Counted from the stretch's first letter, positions 32,140 through 42,002 are shown. The stretch: DNA of 64,000 nt from Meiothermus granaticius NBRC 107808 (GCF_003574355.1 NZ_QWLB01000011.1:1-64000), one strand, 5' to 3'. The notes: generated by a model not told the origin, from the sequence alone. Translations and numbers: made by a program.

Positions 32140-34917
32140 CTAGGCTTCACCACCGAAGTATTCGGGGAGCTGGTCGCGGGTGATCAGCACATCGCGGGGT
32201 TTGCTGCCCTGGTGGGGCCCCACAATGCCCATGGCCTCGAGGGCATCTACCAGCTTGCCCGCTCGGGCATGGCCCACCGAGAGGCGGCGCTGGAGCCTGC
32301 TGACCGAGGCGTAGCCCTCCTCAATCACGATCTCGGCGGCTTTCTTGAGGAGCGGGTCGCCGAAGTCAACCTCCCCACTGCCCCCGCCCTCACCCGCTAC
32401 CTGCAGCGGCCCCTCGAAATCCGAAGCGTACTGCTGGGCGAAGGCGTCTTCAAAGCTTTGGGTGCGCAAGAACTCAGCGATGCGGTGCACCTCGGTCTCG
32501 GACAGGAAAGGCCCCTGTAGACGCACCGGTTTGGGTAGACCCGGCTGGTGGAAGAGCATGTCACCCTGACCCACCAATCGCTCAGCCCCGTAGGTGTCCA
32601 GGATGGTGCGCGAGTCGAAGCCCGAGGAGACCGCAAAGGCCATGCGGGCCGGCACGTTCACCTTGATCAGGCTGGTCAGGATGTCCACCGAGGGGCGCTG
32701 GGTGGCCAAGATCAGGTGCATCCCAGTAGCCCGGGCCATCTGCGCCAGCCGCAGGATGGCCTGCTCGACTTCCTTGGGGGCGGTGATCATCAGGTCAGCC
32801 AGCTCGTCAATCACGATCACCAGGTAGGGCAGGGTGGGTTCCCCAGCCAACTTCATCTTTTGGTTGAACTGCTCGAGGTTCCGCGCCCCCACCTGGCTGA
32901 GCATCTTGTAGCGCCGCTCCATGTGGGCCACCGCGCCCAGCAGCACCCCGGCGGCGTCGGCGGGGTTGGTGACCACCGGGCGCACCAGGTGGGGGATGCC
33001 CTCGTAGGGGGTCAGCTCGACCATCTTGGGGTCAATCATCAGGAAGCGCAGCTCGGTGGGGAGGTACTTGAAGAGCAGGCTGGTGATCAGGGTGTTCACC
33101 GCCACCGACTTGCCCGAGCCGGTAGAGCCGGCAATCAGCAGGTGGGGCATGCGGGCCAGGTCTTTCACCCAGACCTCGCCGTCAATGCTCTTGCCCAGCA
33201 CCATCGGCAGGGTGTCCTTGCTGCGGGCGAAGGCGCTGGACTGGATGGCCTCGCTGTAGCGCACCAGTTCGCGCTCGGTGTTGGGCACCTCGAGGCCAAT
33301 CACGCTCTTGCCGGGAATGGGGGCCTCGATGCGCACCGAGCCCGCCGCCAGGGCCAGGGCCAGGTCGTTGTGGAGGTTCTGCACCCGGCTGATTTTTTCG
33401 CCGGGGGCGGGCTCGAGCTCGAAGCGGGTCACGGTGGGGCCGCGCGACCAGCTCACCACCTTGGCCTCCACCCCGTGGTGCTTGAGGGTCTCGTTGATCA
33501 GGTCTACCTGGCGGCGGGTGCTGGCCTCGAGGGCTCGAGGGTCGTATTTGGGGGGTTCGGGCTTGTCCAGCAGGTCGAAGCCAGGCAGGGCCAGGGCGGT
33601 GGAGTTCTTGCGGCTGGGGACTGGAGCGGGCTGCGGGCTGGAGGGCTTAGGCTGCGCGAGCGGTTTCACCTCCAGAACGGGGATCGCCGATTGGCTAACT
33701 TTTTCTTTTGACTCCGGTTCAGGGAATACGAAATCGAAGTCAATCACCGGTTCGGGCTTGGCCGTAGCCACCTCGAAGGCCGGTGGGTCGGTGGAGAGGC
33801 CCCGCTCCAACAGGGCCCGCAGCCCAGCCGGCTGGGCTTCCGTGGGGGCGGCCTCGGCCCACTCCGCCCAGCGCAGCCAGGCATCTACCCGGGCCTCGAG
33901 GTCGCCGGTGAGGCCTTCCAGCTTGCGCCACTCCTCCTGTCGGGCACTGTGGGCATCCCAGGCCTCCAGAAGACTTTTGGTGCTGGGATGCCCCAGCCCT
34001 TTAGCGGCCTGGTCGGTTTGGCGGATCAGGGTTTGGGTTTTGGCCTGCAGGGTGTTGATCTCTAGCAGCAAGGCGGCCCGGCGCTCCTCCAGGGCCTGAG
34101 CCAGGCCTTCTCCCTTCAAGGGGGCGGCCAGGGCCGCCGCCAGGCGCTCGAGGCGGGCCGGGAGGGGGCGCACCTCGGCCTGGAGCTTCTCGGCCAGCTC
34201 CCGGGCCCGTTCCGCTCGGAAGCCCTCGAGCACCCCAGCAAACCCAGCCAGCTCGGCCTCGTCGCGGGGGGCTTTGCGGAAGCGCTCCAGGTCTTCCCCC
34301 AGGGTGTGCAGGGCCTTGTGCTCTGGATAGCGCTCGGCCAGGGCTCGAGCCTCAACCTGTAAGCGGGTCGCCCCCTGGGCCAACCGAAAGGCGCGTACCA
34401 GGCGGTGCCCCGCCAGCGCCACCCGGCGGGCCCCCCGCCCCAGCAGGTATCCCGGTCGCTGGCGCAGGGCTAGGTCCGCCACAACGCTGAGGGCCAGCAT
34501 CGGGAGCAGCAGCCCTAAGGGCCCCAGGTTGGCCAACAGAAAGCCGTGGCTCAGCGTTCCCAGTGTCCCCCCATGAGGCTTGGAGACGTGCGCCACCAGC
34601 GGTAGCGCCACAACCCCTCCCGCAAAGATGAGCCCGCTGGTGCGCACGAACCCCCCCAAGGGGCGGTCCAGCAGCAGCAGCCCGCCCAGGATCGCCAGCG
34701 CCGGGGGGATCAGCCAGGCCACCACCCCCAGGTTGCCCCATAGCAGGGTTTGCAGGCTGGCTCCCAGCCCCCCCGCTAGCCTGGAGCCGGTGTAGATGGC
34801 CACCCCGCTGGCCACCGCCAGTCCCAGGCTAAGCAGGGAGAGGGCCTCGAGGTCTCGCTTGCGTTCGATTGGAGTTGGTGGTTTAGCCCTGTCGCCTTTG
34901 GTTTTCGGCTTCGCCAT
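32140..34917 (-). CDS. ftsK: DNA translocase FtsK/SpoIIIE
   Basis: A 925-residue membrane-anchored ATPase that pumps DNA at the division septum. It has about four transmembrane helices (roughly residues 30-165), a long helical/linker region (about 180-460), and the RecA-like motor (about 490-830) with Walker [18 protein letters not shown] near 605 and Walker [13 protein letters not shown] near 695. The DNA-recognising winged-helix gamma domain comes last (about 855-915, [24 protein letters not shown]). The long Ala/Leu/Arg-rich linker is unlike the Pro/Gln linker of E. coli FtsK. Confidence 0.95.
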   Translation of the reverse strand: MAKPKTKGDRAKPPTPIERKRDLEALSLLSLGLAVASGVAIYTGSRLAGGLGASLQTLLWGNLGVVAWLIPPALAILGGLLLLDRPLGGFVRTSGLIFAGGVVALPLVAHVSKPHGGTLGTLSHGFLLANLGPLGLLLPMLALSVVADLALRQRPGYLLGRGARRVALAGHRLVRAFRLAQGATRLQVEARALAERYPEHKALHTLGEDLERFRKAPRDEAELAGFAGVLEGFRAERARELAEKLQAEVRPLPARLERLAAALAAPLKGEGLAQALEERRAALLLEINTLQAKTQTLIRQTDQAAKGLGHPSTKSLLEAWDAHSARQEEWRKLEGLTGDLEARVDAWLRWAEWAEAAPTEAQPAGLRALLERGLSTDPPAFEVATAKPEPVIDFDFVFPEPESKEKVSQSAIPVLEVKPLAQPKPSSPQPAPVPSRKNSTALALPGFDLLDKPEPPKYDPRALEASTRRQVDLINETLKHHGVEAKVVSWSRGPTVTRFELEPAPGEKISRVQNLHNDLALALAAGSVRIEAPIPGKSVIGLEVPNTERELVRYSEAIQSSAFARSKDTLPMVLGKSIDGEVWVKDLARMPHLLIAGSTGSGKSVAVNTLITSLLFKYLPTELRFLMIDPKMVELTPYEGIPHLVRPVVTNPADAAGVLLGAVAHMERRYKMLSQVGARNLEQFNQKMKLAGEPTLPYLVIVIDELADLMITAPKEVEQAILRLAQMARATGMHLILATQRPSVDILTSLIKVNVPARMAFAVSSGFDSRTILDTYGAERLVGQGDMLFHQPGLPKPVRLQGPFLSETEVHRIAEFLRTQSFEDAFAQQYASDFEGPLQVAGEGGGSGEVDFGDPLLKKAAEIVIEEGYASVSRLQRRLSVGHARAGKLVDALEAMGIVGPHQGSKPRDVLITRDQLPEYFGGEA

Positions 34918-34988
34918 CGCTTACGATTGTAACATATTGCGGAATTGCCGAGAGAAGCACGAATAAAAGGCGGTTGGCTCGAGGGGAC

Positions 34989-35759
34989 TCAGCGCAAGAA
35001 AAACGCGGCGTAAAGAACCCCTAAAATGACCCGGTACCAGCCGAAGGGGACAAAACCATAGCGCGGCAGCAGCCCCATCATGAAGCGCACCGAGGCGATA
35101 GCCACCACAAAGGCAATGACGAATCCCAAACCCAGCAAGCCCCATTCCCCAGCGGTAAAGGCATGGGTTCCGGTGACGAACTTGTAGCCGCTGGCGGCAA
35201 TCATGGTGGGAATTGCCAGCAGGAAAGAGAATTCAGCCGCGGCGGTGCGGTTCATCCCAAACAGCATCCCGCCCAAAATGGAGGCCCCTGAGCGCGAAGT
35301 GCCTGGAATCACCGAGAAGGCCTGGATGACCCCGATGCCCACAGCCCAGCCCAGGGGCACCTCGTTGATGTCTTTGTACTGTATCCGTCCGGCCAGCAGG
35401 CGATCCGCGATGATCAACACCACCCCCACCAGCACCAGCATCAGCACGGTGAGGGGCACACTGCTGATCCAGTGGTCAATCTGGTGGCGCAAACCAAAGG
35501 CGATGAGCCCGGTGGGGATGAAGGCCGCGATAATTCGCTTCCAGGCCTCACCGTCGCGGATCAAGCGGGGCCAGTACAGCACCACGATGGCCAGGATAGC
35601 GCCGAGCTGGATGATGACCTCGAAGCTGTTGGCGAATTCGCTGGAGGGGTTAATGCCCAGCAGGTGCCGGGCCAGGTTCATGTGCCCGGTGGAGGAAACC
35701 GGCAGGAATTCCGTGAGCCCCTCAACAATTCCCAAGACCACTGTATCCAAGACATTCAC
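34989..35759 (-). CDS. uppP: Undecaprenyl-diphosphatase UppP (BacA)
   Basis: A 256-residue polytopic membrane protein that dephosphorylates undecaprenyl diphosphate for cell-wall and glycan synthesis. It starts GTG AAT GTC and carries the family motifs GIVEGLTEFLPVSSTGHM (about 12-29) and VIPGTSRSGASI near 160. About eight hydrophobic segments follow. TATCCT lies 7 bases before the GTG (35767-35772), so the mRNA is probably leaderless. It is divergent from ispD. Confidence 0.95.
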   Translation of the reverse strand: MNVLDTVVLGIVEGLTEFLPVSSTGHMNLARHLLGINPSSEFANSFEVIIQLGAILAIVVLYWPRLIRDGEAWKRIIAAFIPTGLIAFGLRHQIDHWISSVPLTVLMLVLVGVVLIIADRLLAGRIQYKDINEVPLGWAVGIGVIQAFSVIPGTSRSGASILGGMLFGMNRTAAAEFSFLLAIPTMIAASGYKFVTGTHAFTAGEWGLLGLGFVIAFVVAIASVRFMMGLLPRYGFVPFGWYRVILGVLYAAFFLR

Positions 35760-35855
35760 GAGCGCGAGGATACCATGCCCAGCGTGAAGGGTCGGTGAAA
35801 ATTACTTCACCGCCGCCTAAACCGGGCTTTGCGGTGGATGGTGTACGATTCCCCC

Positions 35856-36494
35856 GTGAAGATTTCGGTACTGTTTCCCGCTGCGGGCTCTGGAGAACGC
35901 TTGGGGCGGGGGCCTAAGGCCTTCCTCGAGGTCGGGGGCAAAACCCTTTTGGAATGGGCTCTGGAGGGGTTCGAGTGGGCCGACGAGCGGATTGTGGCCC
36001 TGCCGCCGGGGGCGGGGTTTACCCGGCCGGGTGTGCGAACCGTCGTAGGAGGCCCGACCCGCCAAGGGAGCGTGTTTAACGCCCTCAGGGTGGCCAGCGG
36101 CACCCTTGTGCTGGTGCACGATGTGGCCCGCCCCTTTGTGGTGCGGGCAGCGGTGGAGCGGCTTTTGCAAGCGGTGCGCGGCAGGGGTGCGGCCACCTTG
36201 GTGGCTCCGGTTCCGGACACCTTGGTGGAAAACCTGCACCACGAGTACGGGGAGACCCTTCCCCGCGAGCGCTACCGCCTGGTGCAGACCCCCCAGGGCT
36301 TCGAGCGCGAGCTGCTTTGGCGAGCCCATCTGGCGGCTCAGGCGGCCTCGACAGAGTTCACCGATGATGCCCAGCTGGTGATCTCGCTGGGGCACCCGGT
36401 GGCCTTGGTGGAGGGGGATCGGCGGATGTTCAAGGTGACCTATCCCGAAGACTTGCTGCTGGCCGAGGGGCTGGCCCAGGTGTGGGAAGGCTGA
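35856..36494 (+). CDS. ispD: IspD, 2-C-methyl-D-erythritol 4-phosphate cytidylyltransferase
   Basis: A 212-residue enzyme of the MEP isoprenoid pathway that joins CTP and MEP. The nucleotide-binding start is VLFPAAGSGERLGRGPKAFLEV (as ISVLFPAAGSGERLG, then PKAFLEV). Other motifs are VGGPTRQGSVFNAL near residue 60, LVHDVARPFV near 86, and TDDAQLVISLGHPVALVEGD near 170. The start was placed at GTG 35856 because TACGAT lies 6 bases before it (leaderless pattern) and the AAGSG motif then sits at the usual distance; a TTG at 35829 is less likely. It runs 4 bases before ispE. Confidence 0.94.
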   Translation: MKISVLFPAAGSGERLGRGPKAFLEVGGKTLLEWALEGFEWADERIVALPPGAGFTRPGVRTVVGGPTRQGSVFNALRVASGTLVLVHDVARPFVVRAAVERLLQAVRGRGAATLVAPVPDTLVENLHHEYGETLPRERYRLVQTPQGFERELLWRAHLAAQAASTEFTDDAQLVISLGHPVALVEGDRRMFKVTYPEDLLLAEGLAQVWEG

Positions 36495-36498
36495 GGGC

Positions 36499-37329
36499 AT
36501 GCTCGAGGTCTTAGCCCCAGCCAAGGTTAACCTGGGCTTGTCGGTGCTGGGTAGGCTGCCCAACGGCTACCATGAACTGCACACGGTTTTCGCCGCCTTG
36601 GAGGTGGGTGACCGGCTGTGGCTCGAGCCCACCCCCCAGGGGATCGAGCTCGAGGTGACCCAGGCCCTGCTGGACCCGGGGCCTGCCAACCTGGCCTACC
36701 GTGCCGCGGAGGCCTACCTGAAAGCCGCCGGTCGGCCTGGGGGGGTGCGGATTCGGCTGGAGAAGCACCTCCCGCTGGCGGCGGGATTGGGGGGAGGCTC
36801 CTCGGATGCTGCGGCGGTGCTGCGGGCCCTGGCCGAACTCTATCCCGCCCCCCTCGACCTGCCGGGCCTGGCCCTTCGGCTGGGGGCGGATGTGCCCTTT
36901 TTCCTCAACCCTGGCCTGGCGGAGGGGCGTGGGGTGGGGGAGAGGCTGCGGCCGCTCGAGCCCCTTCGGCTGCACCTAGTGCTGATCAATCCCGGAATCG
37001 CCATCTCTGCTGCGCAGGCCTATGCCCACCTGCAACCTCGGGAGTGGCAGCCCGCGCTGGATGTGCCGGCCATCCTCGAGGCCCTGCGCGCCGGGGATCC
37101 ACCGCCTTACTGGAACACCCTGGAGGGGCCGGTTTTTCGGCTCGAGCCTGGGCTGGCCCAGCTCAAATCCGAACTGCAAAAGGCCGGACTCTTTGGGGTC
37201 TTGATGTCGGGGTCGGGCTCGACCTTGTTCGGGCTGGCCCGCGATGCGGCTGAGGCTGCCGCCATCGCCAAGGGGCTGCGAAAGCGCCACCCCGGATTCT
37301 GGGTTCAGGCCACCCGCACCGTGGGGTAA
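36499..37329 (+). CDS. ispE: IspE, 4-diphosphocytidyl-2-C-methyl-D-erythritol kinase
   Basis: A 276-residue GHMP-family kinase, the step after IspD in the sense of the MEP pathway. It starts VLAPAKVNLGLSVLGRLPNGYHELHTV, carries the ATP-binding PLAAGLGGGSSDAAAVLRAL near residue 93, GADVPFFL near 129, and the C-terminal GVLMSGSGSTLFGL near 232. It is co-transcribed with ispD (4-base gap). The TPP-controlled transport genes begin about 30 bases further on with their own promoter. Confidence 0.95.
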   Translation: MLEVLAPAKVNLGLSVLGRLPNGYHELHTVFAALEVGDRLWLEPTPQGIELEVTQALLDPGPANLAYRAAEAYLKAAGRPGGVRIRLEKHLPLAAGLGGGSSDAAAVLRALAELYPAPLDLPGLALRLGADVPFFLNPGLAEGRGVGERLRPLEPLRLHLVLINPGIAISAAQAYAHLQPREWQPALDVPAILEALRAGDPPPYWNTLEGPVFRLEPGLAQLKSELQKAGLFGVLMSGSGSTLFGLARDAAEAAAIAKGLRKRHPGFWVQATRTVG

Positions 37330-37356
37330 GGGGTTTTGTGGCTCAGGGGGGCTTGG

Positions 37357-37362
37357 TATACT
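37357..37362 (+). promoter_or_regulatory. -10 box of the thiamine transport operon
   Basis: TATACT lies about 10 bases before the start of the TPP aptamer. The -35 is poor (a T-rich TTTTGT at the right distance). Confidence 0.4.
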
Positions 37363-37371
37363 GGGGGAGTC

Positions 37372-37448
37372 ATCGGGGGTGCTGCCCGGAAGGGCGGCTG
37401 AGAGAGTCCCTTGGAACCTGAATCGGTTAGCACCGACGTAGGGAGCGT
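37372..37448 (+). promoter_or_regulatory. TPP (THI-box) riboswitch
   Basis: The leader carries the conserved aptamer segments in order: GGGGTGC, the GCTGAGA box, CCCTTGGAACCTGAA, CGGTTAGCACCG and CGTAGGGA. Binding of thiamine pyrophosphate to this fold normally turns off thiamine genes. The downstream expression platform is the hairpin at 37480-37506, which covers the ribosome site of thiB. Confidence 0.96.
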
Positions 37449-37479
37449 GACAACAGGCTAAAGCCTGACGCTTGGGTTC

Positions 37480-37506
37480 ATCCCCTCCCCGGTGACCGGA
37501 GGGGAT
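37480..37506 (+). promoter_or_regulatory. Ribosome-site sequestering hairpin before thiB
   Basis: ATCCCCTCC pairs perfectly with GGAGGGGAT (stem of nine pairs) two bases before the thiB ATG, burying the GGAGGGG ribosome site. With no T-tract after it, translation control by the TPP riboswitch is more likely than termination. Confidence 0.7.
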
Positions 37507-37508
37507 TT

Positions 37509-38585
37509 ATGTTGGTAAAGCCAAAGGTTAGAGGTTGGTCCCTGCTGCTCGGGGCGGTGCTCTGGGGGATCGGTTTTCAGGGGTTCATGACCGGTTGGGC
37601 CCAGGCGACCACCCTGACCGTTCTGACCCACGATAGCTGGGCCATGGACAAGGGCCTGGTGGACCAGTTCGAGGCCCAGACCGGGATCAAGCTCCGGTTT
37701 CTCAAAGGCGGCGACGCAGGGGCCATGCTCAACAAGGCCATTCTGAGCAAAGGGGCGCCCATTGCCGATGTAATTTACGGCTTCGACAACACCCTGCTCT
37801 CGAGGGCCCTGGCTGCGGGAATCTTGCAGCGCTACCTCTCGCCCCAGCTCAAAAACCTGCGGGCAGAGACCCTCCTTGACCCCCAGGGCTACGCCACCCC
37901 GGTGGACTATGGTTTTGTGGCCCTCAACTACGACAAGGACTACTTCAGGAATAAGCCCTTGCCCACCCGCCTGGCCGATCTGGCCAAGCCGGAGTTCGCC
38001 AAGCTGCTGGTGGTGGAAAACCCGGCCACCAGTTCGCCGGGGCTGGCCTTTTTGCTGACTACGGTGGCGGCGTTTGGTGAGGATCGCTACCTGGGTTTCT
38101 GGGCCGACCTGCGGAAGAATGGGGTCCTGGTGGCCAACGGTTGGAGCGAGGCCTACTATACTCATTTCACTCGAGCCGGGGGAGACCGCCCGTTGGTGGT
38201 CTCCTACACCACCAGCCCCGCCGCCGAACTGTTTTACAGCGAGGCCCGGCCCAAGCCCAGCACCCCGCCTACCGGAAACCTGCTCTTCCCCAAGGGCACG
38301 TTTTTCCAGGTTGAGTTTGCCGGGATCCTCAAAGGAACCCAGAACCTAGCCGCGGCACAGAAGTTCATTGACTGGCTGCTCTCCAAGCCGGTGCAGGAGG
38401 CCATTCCCACCCAGATGTGGGTGTTTCCGGCCCTGCGCGGGGCGGCCCTGCCCGAGGTTTTCAAATGGGCCGAGACCCCGAGCCAACCGGTCCGGCTCTC
38501 CCCGGAGTGGATTGCCGCAAACCGCGACCGTTGGATCGAGGAGTGGACCCGCACCGTGCTGCAAGGTCAGGCCCCGAGCCGCTGA
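37509..38585 (+). CDS. thiB: Thiamine ABC transporter, substrate-binding protein ThiB
   Basis: A 358-residue periplasmic binding protein with a signal peptide (about 1-36, ending GWAQA). The mature protein starts TLTVLTHDSWAMDKGL and contains ADVIYGFDNTLL near residue 87 and VDYGFVALNYDKDYF near 132, as in the ThiB/Fe3+-type binding-protein family. It binds thiamine or its phosphates for the ThiP permease encoded next (stop and start touch). The TPP riboswitch upstream supports the substrate. Confidence 0.94.
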   Translation: MLVKPKVRGWSLLLGAVLWGIGFQGFMTGWAQATTLTVLTHDSWAMDKGLVDQFEAQTGIKLRFLKGGDAGAMLNKAILSKGAPIADVIYGFDNTLLSRALAAGILQRYLSPQLKNLRAETLLDPQGYATPVDYGFVALNYDKDYFRNKPLPTRLADLAKPEFAKLLVVENPATSSPGLAFLLTTVAAFGEDRYLGFWADLRKNGVLVANGWSEAYYTHFTRAGGDRPLVVSYTTSPAAELFYSEARPKPSTPPTGNLLFPKGTFFQVEFAGILKGTQNLAAAQKFIDWLLSKPVQEAIPTQMWVFPALRGAALPEVFKWAETPSQPVRLSPEWIAANRDRWIEEWTRTVLQGQAPSR

Positions 38586-40097
38586 ATGTCGCGCTGGTTG
38601 CTGGCCCTCCCGGTACTGGCCTTTTTGGGTTGGGCCTTGCTGTATCCGCTGGGCCGGATTCTGGCTTTAGGCCTGGGGGAGGGGATAGGGGCGACCTTCT
38701 CCAATCCCTATTACTGGGGCCGCCTGGGCTGGAGCCTGGTTTATGGGCTGGGCTCCTCGCTGTTGTGCATCCTCTTGGCCCTGCCCCTGGCCTATGCTTT
38801 TCGTTACCGCTTTCCGGGGCGAGCGTTCCTTCTGACCGCTTCGACGGTGCCTTTTGTGCTCCCTACGGTGGTGGTGGCGATCGGGTTTCTGAGCCTGGTC
38901 GGGCCGAGGGGGGTGCTGGGGGTTAACCTGTACGGTACGCCTGGGATTTTGTTCTGGGCCAGCGTGCTCTACAACCTGGGGCTGGTGCTGCGCCCCTTGG
39001 TAGCCCTGTTGCCGGGTCTCGAGCCCCCCCTGGCGGCAGCCCGCACCTTGGGGGCCACCCCGCTGCGGGCCTATTGGCGGGTAGGGGTTCCGCTGCTGAT
39101 GCCGGGGTTGCTTTCCGGTGGGAGCCTGGTGTTCCTCTACAGCTTCACCAGCTTTGGGGTGCCGCTCCTGTTGGGCGGGATACGCTGGGGGACCCTCGAG
39201 GTCGAGACCTACACCGCCCTGGCTTACCGGCTGGCCTTTCCCCAGGCCACGGCCCTGGTTTTGATGCAGCTAGCGGTGAGCCTGCCGGTGCTCCTTCTCT
39301 ACCTGCGCCTGCAGGAGCGCTTCGCCCTGCAGGTTGGAACCTTTGGGCCGCCCAGGCCCGTCTCGGCTCGAGGGGCCTGGGCCCTTACCGGGGGTTTGGG
39401 GATGGTCTTTCTGCTCCTCTACAGCCCGCTGCTGAGCTTGTTCTTCCGGGCCCTACAATACCCAGGGGCCTGGGAGAGCGTTTGGCACAGCACAGACTTC
39501 ACCCCGGCAGGGCTGGCCCTGGGCCACACCCTGGCTTTTGCGGGGCTTGCGCTCTTGATGGGGGTGCCCCTGGCCGGGCTATACGCCTATGCGGTTTGGC
39601 GGGGCAACCGTTTTCTGGATGGGCTGGGGCTACTGCCCCTTCTGGTCTCGCCGGTAGCGGTTGGGTTGGGATACCTGCTGGCCTATCCTGGGCTGCGCGG
39701 CTCGCTCTTCCTCTTGATTGCGGCCTACGCCCTGCTGAGCTATCCCCTGCTGGCCAGGGCCTGGCTGCCCTCCCTACGGGCCATGCCCAAAAGCCTGCTC
39801 GAGGCCGCCCGGGTGCTGGGGGCCACCCCCTGGCGCCGCTTTTGGCGGGTGGAATGGCCTTTGGTGCAGCCGGGGTTTCGGGGTGGGTTGGCTCTGGCCC
39901 TGGCCGCGGTGATGGGGGAGTTTGGGGCCACGCTGGTGCTTCAGCGGCCCGAATGGACGACCCTATCGCTGGCGATCTACGAGCGCCTGGGGAGGCCGGG
40001 GCAAGCGCCTTTTGGCGAGGCCTTGGTGCTGGCTGCGCTGCTGTGCCTTGTGGGAAGTGGGTTGTTTCTTGGAATCGCTCGGCGAAAGGAGGACTAA
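38586..40097 (+). CDS. thiP: Thiamine ABC transporter permease ThiP
   Basis: A 503-residue permease made of two fused BPD-type halves, about twelve transmembrane segments. Each half has the EAA-type loop: PPLAAARTLGATPLRAYWRVGVPLL (as AAARTLGATPLRAYWRV, near residue 148) and SLLEAARVLGATPWRRFWRVEWPL (as LEAARVLGATPWRRFW, near 404). It pairs with ThiB. The ATPase ThiQ is missing: the next gene is convergent and overlaps the thiP end by 4 bases. An ATPase encoded elsewhere must serve it. Confidence 0.94.
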   Translation: MSRWLLALPVLAFLGWALLYPLGRILALGLGEGIGATFSNPYYWGRLGWSLVYGLGSSLLCILLALPLAYAFRYRFPGRAFLLTASTVPFVLPTVVVAIGFLSLVGPRGVLGVNLYGTPGILFWASVLYNLGLVLRPLVALLPGLEPPLAAARTLGATPLRAYWRVGVPLLMPGLLSGGSLVFLYSFTSFGVPLLLGGIRWGTLEVETYTALAYRLAFPQATALVLMQLAVSLPVLLLYLRLQERFALQVGTFGPPRPVSARGAWALTGGLGMVFLLLYSPLLSLFFRALQYPGAWESVWHSTDFTPAGLALGHTLAFAGLALLMGVPLAGLYAYAVWRGNRFLDGLGLLPLLVSPVAVGLGYLLAYPGLRGSLFLLIAAYALLSYPLLARAWLPSLRAMPKSLLEAARVLGATPWRRFWRVEWPLVQPGFRGGLALALAAVMGEFGATLVLQRPEWTTLSLAIYERLGRPGQAPFGEALVLAALLCLVGSGLFLGIARRKED

Positions 40098-41542
40098 CCC
40101 GCTTTGGCCGCTACCGTCCTCACCGAGCGGATAGAAATGCGTTCTGGCACGAGCAGGGCCCAGGTGACGGCGATGAGGAGGACATGCAGGGGCTCCACCT
40201 GCACCACAGGGAACCAGGCCAGGTAGTACACAAACAACCCCACCAGAATCCAGGCCAACCCTCCAAAGCTCGAGGTCTTGTGGGGGATATCCCGCCATAA
40301 GGGGAATAGGTACAGCAGTATCCAGATCAGCACGCTCAGCAAACCATAGTCCAGGAGCCGGTCCAAGAGGAAGTTGTGGGCTTTATCCAGAAGGAAATCG
40401 TAGACGACGGTGTGGTTCTTATATTCCCCATAGGTGCTAAACGTGACCCAGAGCTGCTTGGTGCGGAGGGGGGCATCGGGGTCTTGCACGACCTGCACCT
40501 TGGAGATGGTGGCGTTGGAGGGCCAGTTCAACTCCTGGCGATAGGCCTCCATTAGCCGATCCACCGGGGGATTTCGCAGCATGGCCAGCTTGAAGGCATC
40601 GGGGCCTCCGCCGGTCAGGAGCAGCCGGGGGTTTTTCTGGATCTCCTCGAGCGCGATCTGCCAGATCTGCAGCCGGATCTTAAAGGTCAGGGTATCCCCG
40701 TATCCCCGTGCAAATCCATGCGGGTTGGGAAGGAGGTATTTACCCCCCAACAGGGCCAGCATGGCCAGAATGGAGGCCCCGAAAAGCCCCAGCGAGCGCT
40801 GGGAAAGGTTGAGCCCCACCAGGCCCACCACCAGCGCAATGAGCGCGGAGCGATTGGTACTGACCCCAATGGCCGCGGCGATCACCAGCACCCCCAGCAG
40901 GATTCCCCAGCGGGGTTTTCCTTCAGACAGCCGGTACAGAACCAATGCAGCCAGAAAACTGCCCAGCAGCAACCCGGCCAGCATTCCCGGCTGGCCAATG
41001 GTCCCCACCGGGGCGTTGTAGGGAAAGTAGCGCACCAGGGGGCTAAACACATCTACCCCGAGGCGTTGGAGCAGGGCCACCCCGGCCTGAACGACCCCCG
41101 ACCAAAAAAGCCCCAACAGCGCGATGCGCAGCCCCCTTTGGGGGTCCCGGCGAAGGGTGGAGTACACGAAGATCCCCAGGAGCACCAACCCAAGATGATA
41201 GAAGATGCCGTCCATCCTTCGGGGAGGGCCCAGGAAGTTGAAGGTGAAGTCATCTCCGGAGAGCATCGCCCCCAAAACCACTAAGCCCAGATGCCCCCCC
41301 AGCAGCCAGACCAGAGGCTCCCGCCAGGGGATCGGGCGGGAGACCATAAAACCAATCAGCCCAGCCAGAAACAGAAAGCAAATCTTGGGCAAGAGCTGGA
41401 AAAGCTCGGCGGAGTCATAACCGGAGTTTTGCCACTGGGCCAAAGGCATGAAGGGGGCCCCAGGAAACAAAACCAAAGGGTACACCAGGGCGAAGATGAA
41501 CAGGCTGCGCTGGGCAAAGGGCAGATACTGGGTAGAGGGCAT
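40094..41542 (-). CDS. O-antigen ligase / Wzy_C-family membrane protein
   Basis: A 482-residue protein with about eleven to twelve transmembrane segments and one large outer loop (about residues 255-385). The family landmarks are LLTGGGPDAFKLAML at the start of the loop and DKAHNFLLDRLLDYGLL near 388 at its end, which corresponds to the conserved His-Asn motif of WaaL/Wzy/PglL proteins. Such enzymes transfer lipid-linked glycans to lipid A, polymers or pilins. Two type IV pilin genes lie directly upstream on the same strand, so pilin glycosylation is plausible. ATG 41542 was chosen; TAAATT lies 7 bases before it (leaderless pattern). Confidence 0.85.
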   Translation of the reverse strand: MPSTQYLPFAQRSLFIFALVYPLVLFPGAPFMPLAQWQNSGYDSAELFQLLPKICFLFLAGLIGFMVSRPIPWREPLVWLLGGHLGLVVLGAMLSGDDFTFNFLGPPRRMDGIFYHLGLVLLGIFVYSTLRRDPQRGLRIALLGLFWSGVVQAGVALLQRLGVDVFSPLVRYFPYNAPVGTIGQPGMLAGLLLGSFLAALVLYRLSEGKPRWGILLGVLVIAAAIGVSTNRSALIALVVGLVGLNLSQRSLGLFGASILAMLALLGGKYLLPNPHGFARGYGDTLTFKIRLQIWQIALEEIQKNPRLLLTGGGPDAFKLAMLRNPPVDRLMEAYRQELNWPSNATISKVQVVQDPDAPLRTKQLWVTFSTYGEYKNHTVVYDFLLDKAHNFLLDRLLDYGLLSVLIWILLYLFPLWRDIPHKTSSFGGLAWILVGLFVYYLAWFPVVQVEPLHVLLIAVTWALLVPERISIRSVRTVAAKAG

Positions 41543-41590
41543 CGAGCCCAATTTAGCTTTGGCTGGGGGTTCAGTGGGGTTATATGACCT

Positions 41591-41621
41591 AAAAGCCCCT
41601 GGGGGCTTTCCCAGGGGCTTT
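41591..41621 (-). terminator. Terminator after the pilin genes
   Basis: Read on the minus strand, AAAGCCCCTGGG and CCCAGGGGCTTT form a perfect 12-bp stem around a 6-base loop, ending in a T run. It lies 15 bases after the stop of the pilin gene at 41637 and separates it from the ligase gene. Confidence 0.85.
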
Positions 41622-41636
41622 GGGGCCGGCGGTGGT

Positions 41637-42002
41637 TTACTGGAAGCTGAAGGCCCCGCTCTCGCTTTGGTAGGTGAGGGTGGATTTGCCGGCGTTGCTC
41701 AGCGTGCTGGTGACGACGAAATCATTGGTGTTGTTGGTGTAGGCAATGCTGCAAGCGGTAACCGATGAAGGCTTGGGGCCGAAATTGCTCGTGCAGGTTT
41801 GGACCGATGGGTCCAGTGCGCCGGTCAGCGGGTCCCGGGTGGCTTCGAGCTGGGTGGCCACGCTGCGCACATACACCTGGGCGCCGGTTAGGTTGGCCCT
41901 TTGGCGGGCCGCCAGGACATTGGTGAGCAGAACCGCCGCCAACAACGCGATGATCGCAATGACGATGAGCAACTCGATCAGGGTGAAGCCATGTTTGCTC
42001 AT
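41637..42002 (-). CDS. Type IV pilin-like protein
   Basis: A 121-residue class III signal protein: leader MSKHG cleaved before FTLIELLIVIAIIALLAAVL (hydrophobic helix, about 6-27), followed by a short globular domain with two Cys (CTSNFG near 70 and TACSIAY near 85), likely a disulfide, and a C-terminus TYQSESGAFSF. It is a close paralogue of the next gene upstream (42071-42451), from which it is separated by 68 bases. These pilins would be exported and processed by PilD and assembled by machinery not in this window. Confidence 0.92.
   Translation of the reverse strand: MSKHGFTLIELLIVIAIIALLAAVLLTNVLAARQRANLTGAQVYVRSVATQLEATRDPLTGALDPSVQTCTSNFGPKPSSVTACSIAYTNNTNDFVVTSTLSNAGKSTLTYQSESGAFSFQ

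Noticed and set aside
32548-33711. Long plus-strand frames opposite ftsK
   Set aside because: They are antisense to the FtsK motor with its Walker motifs and have no start signals.
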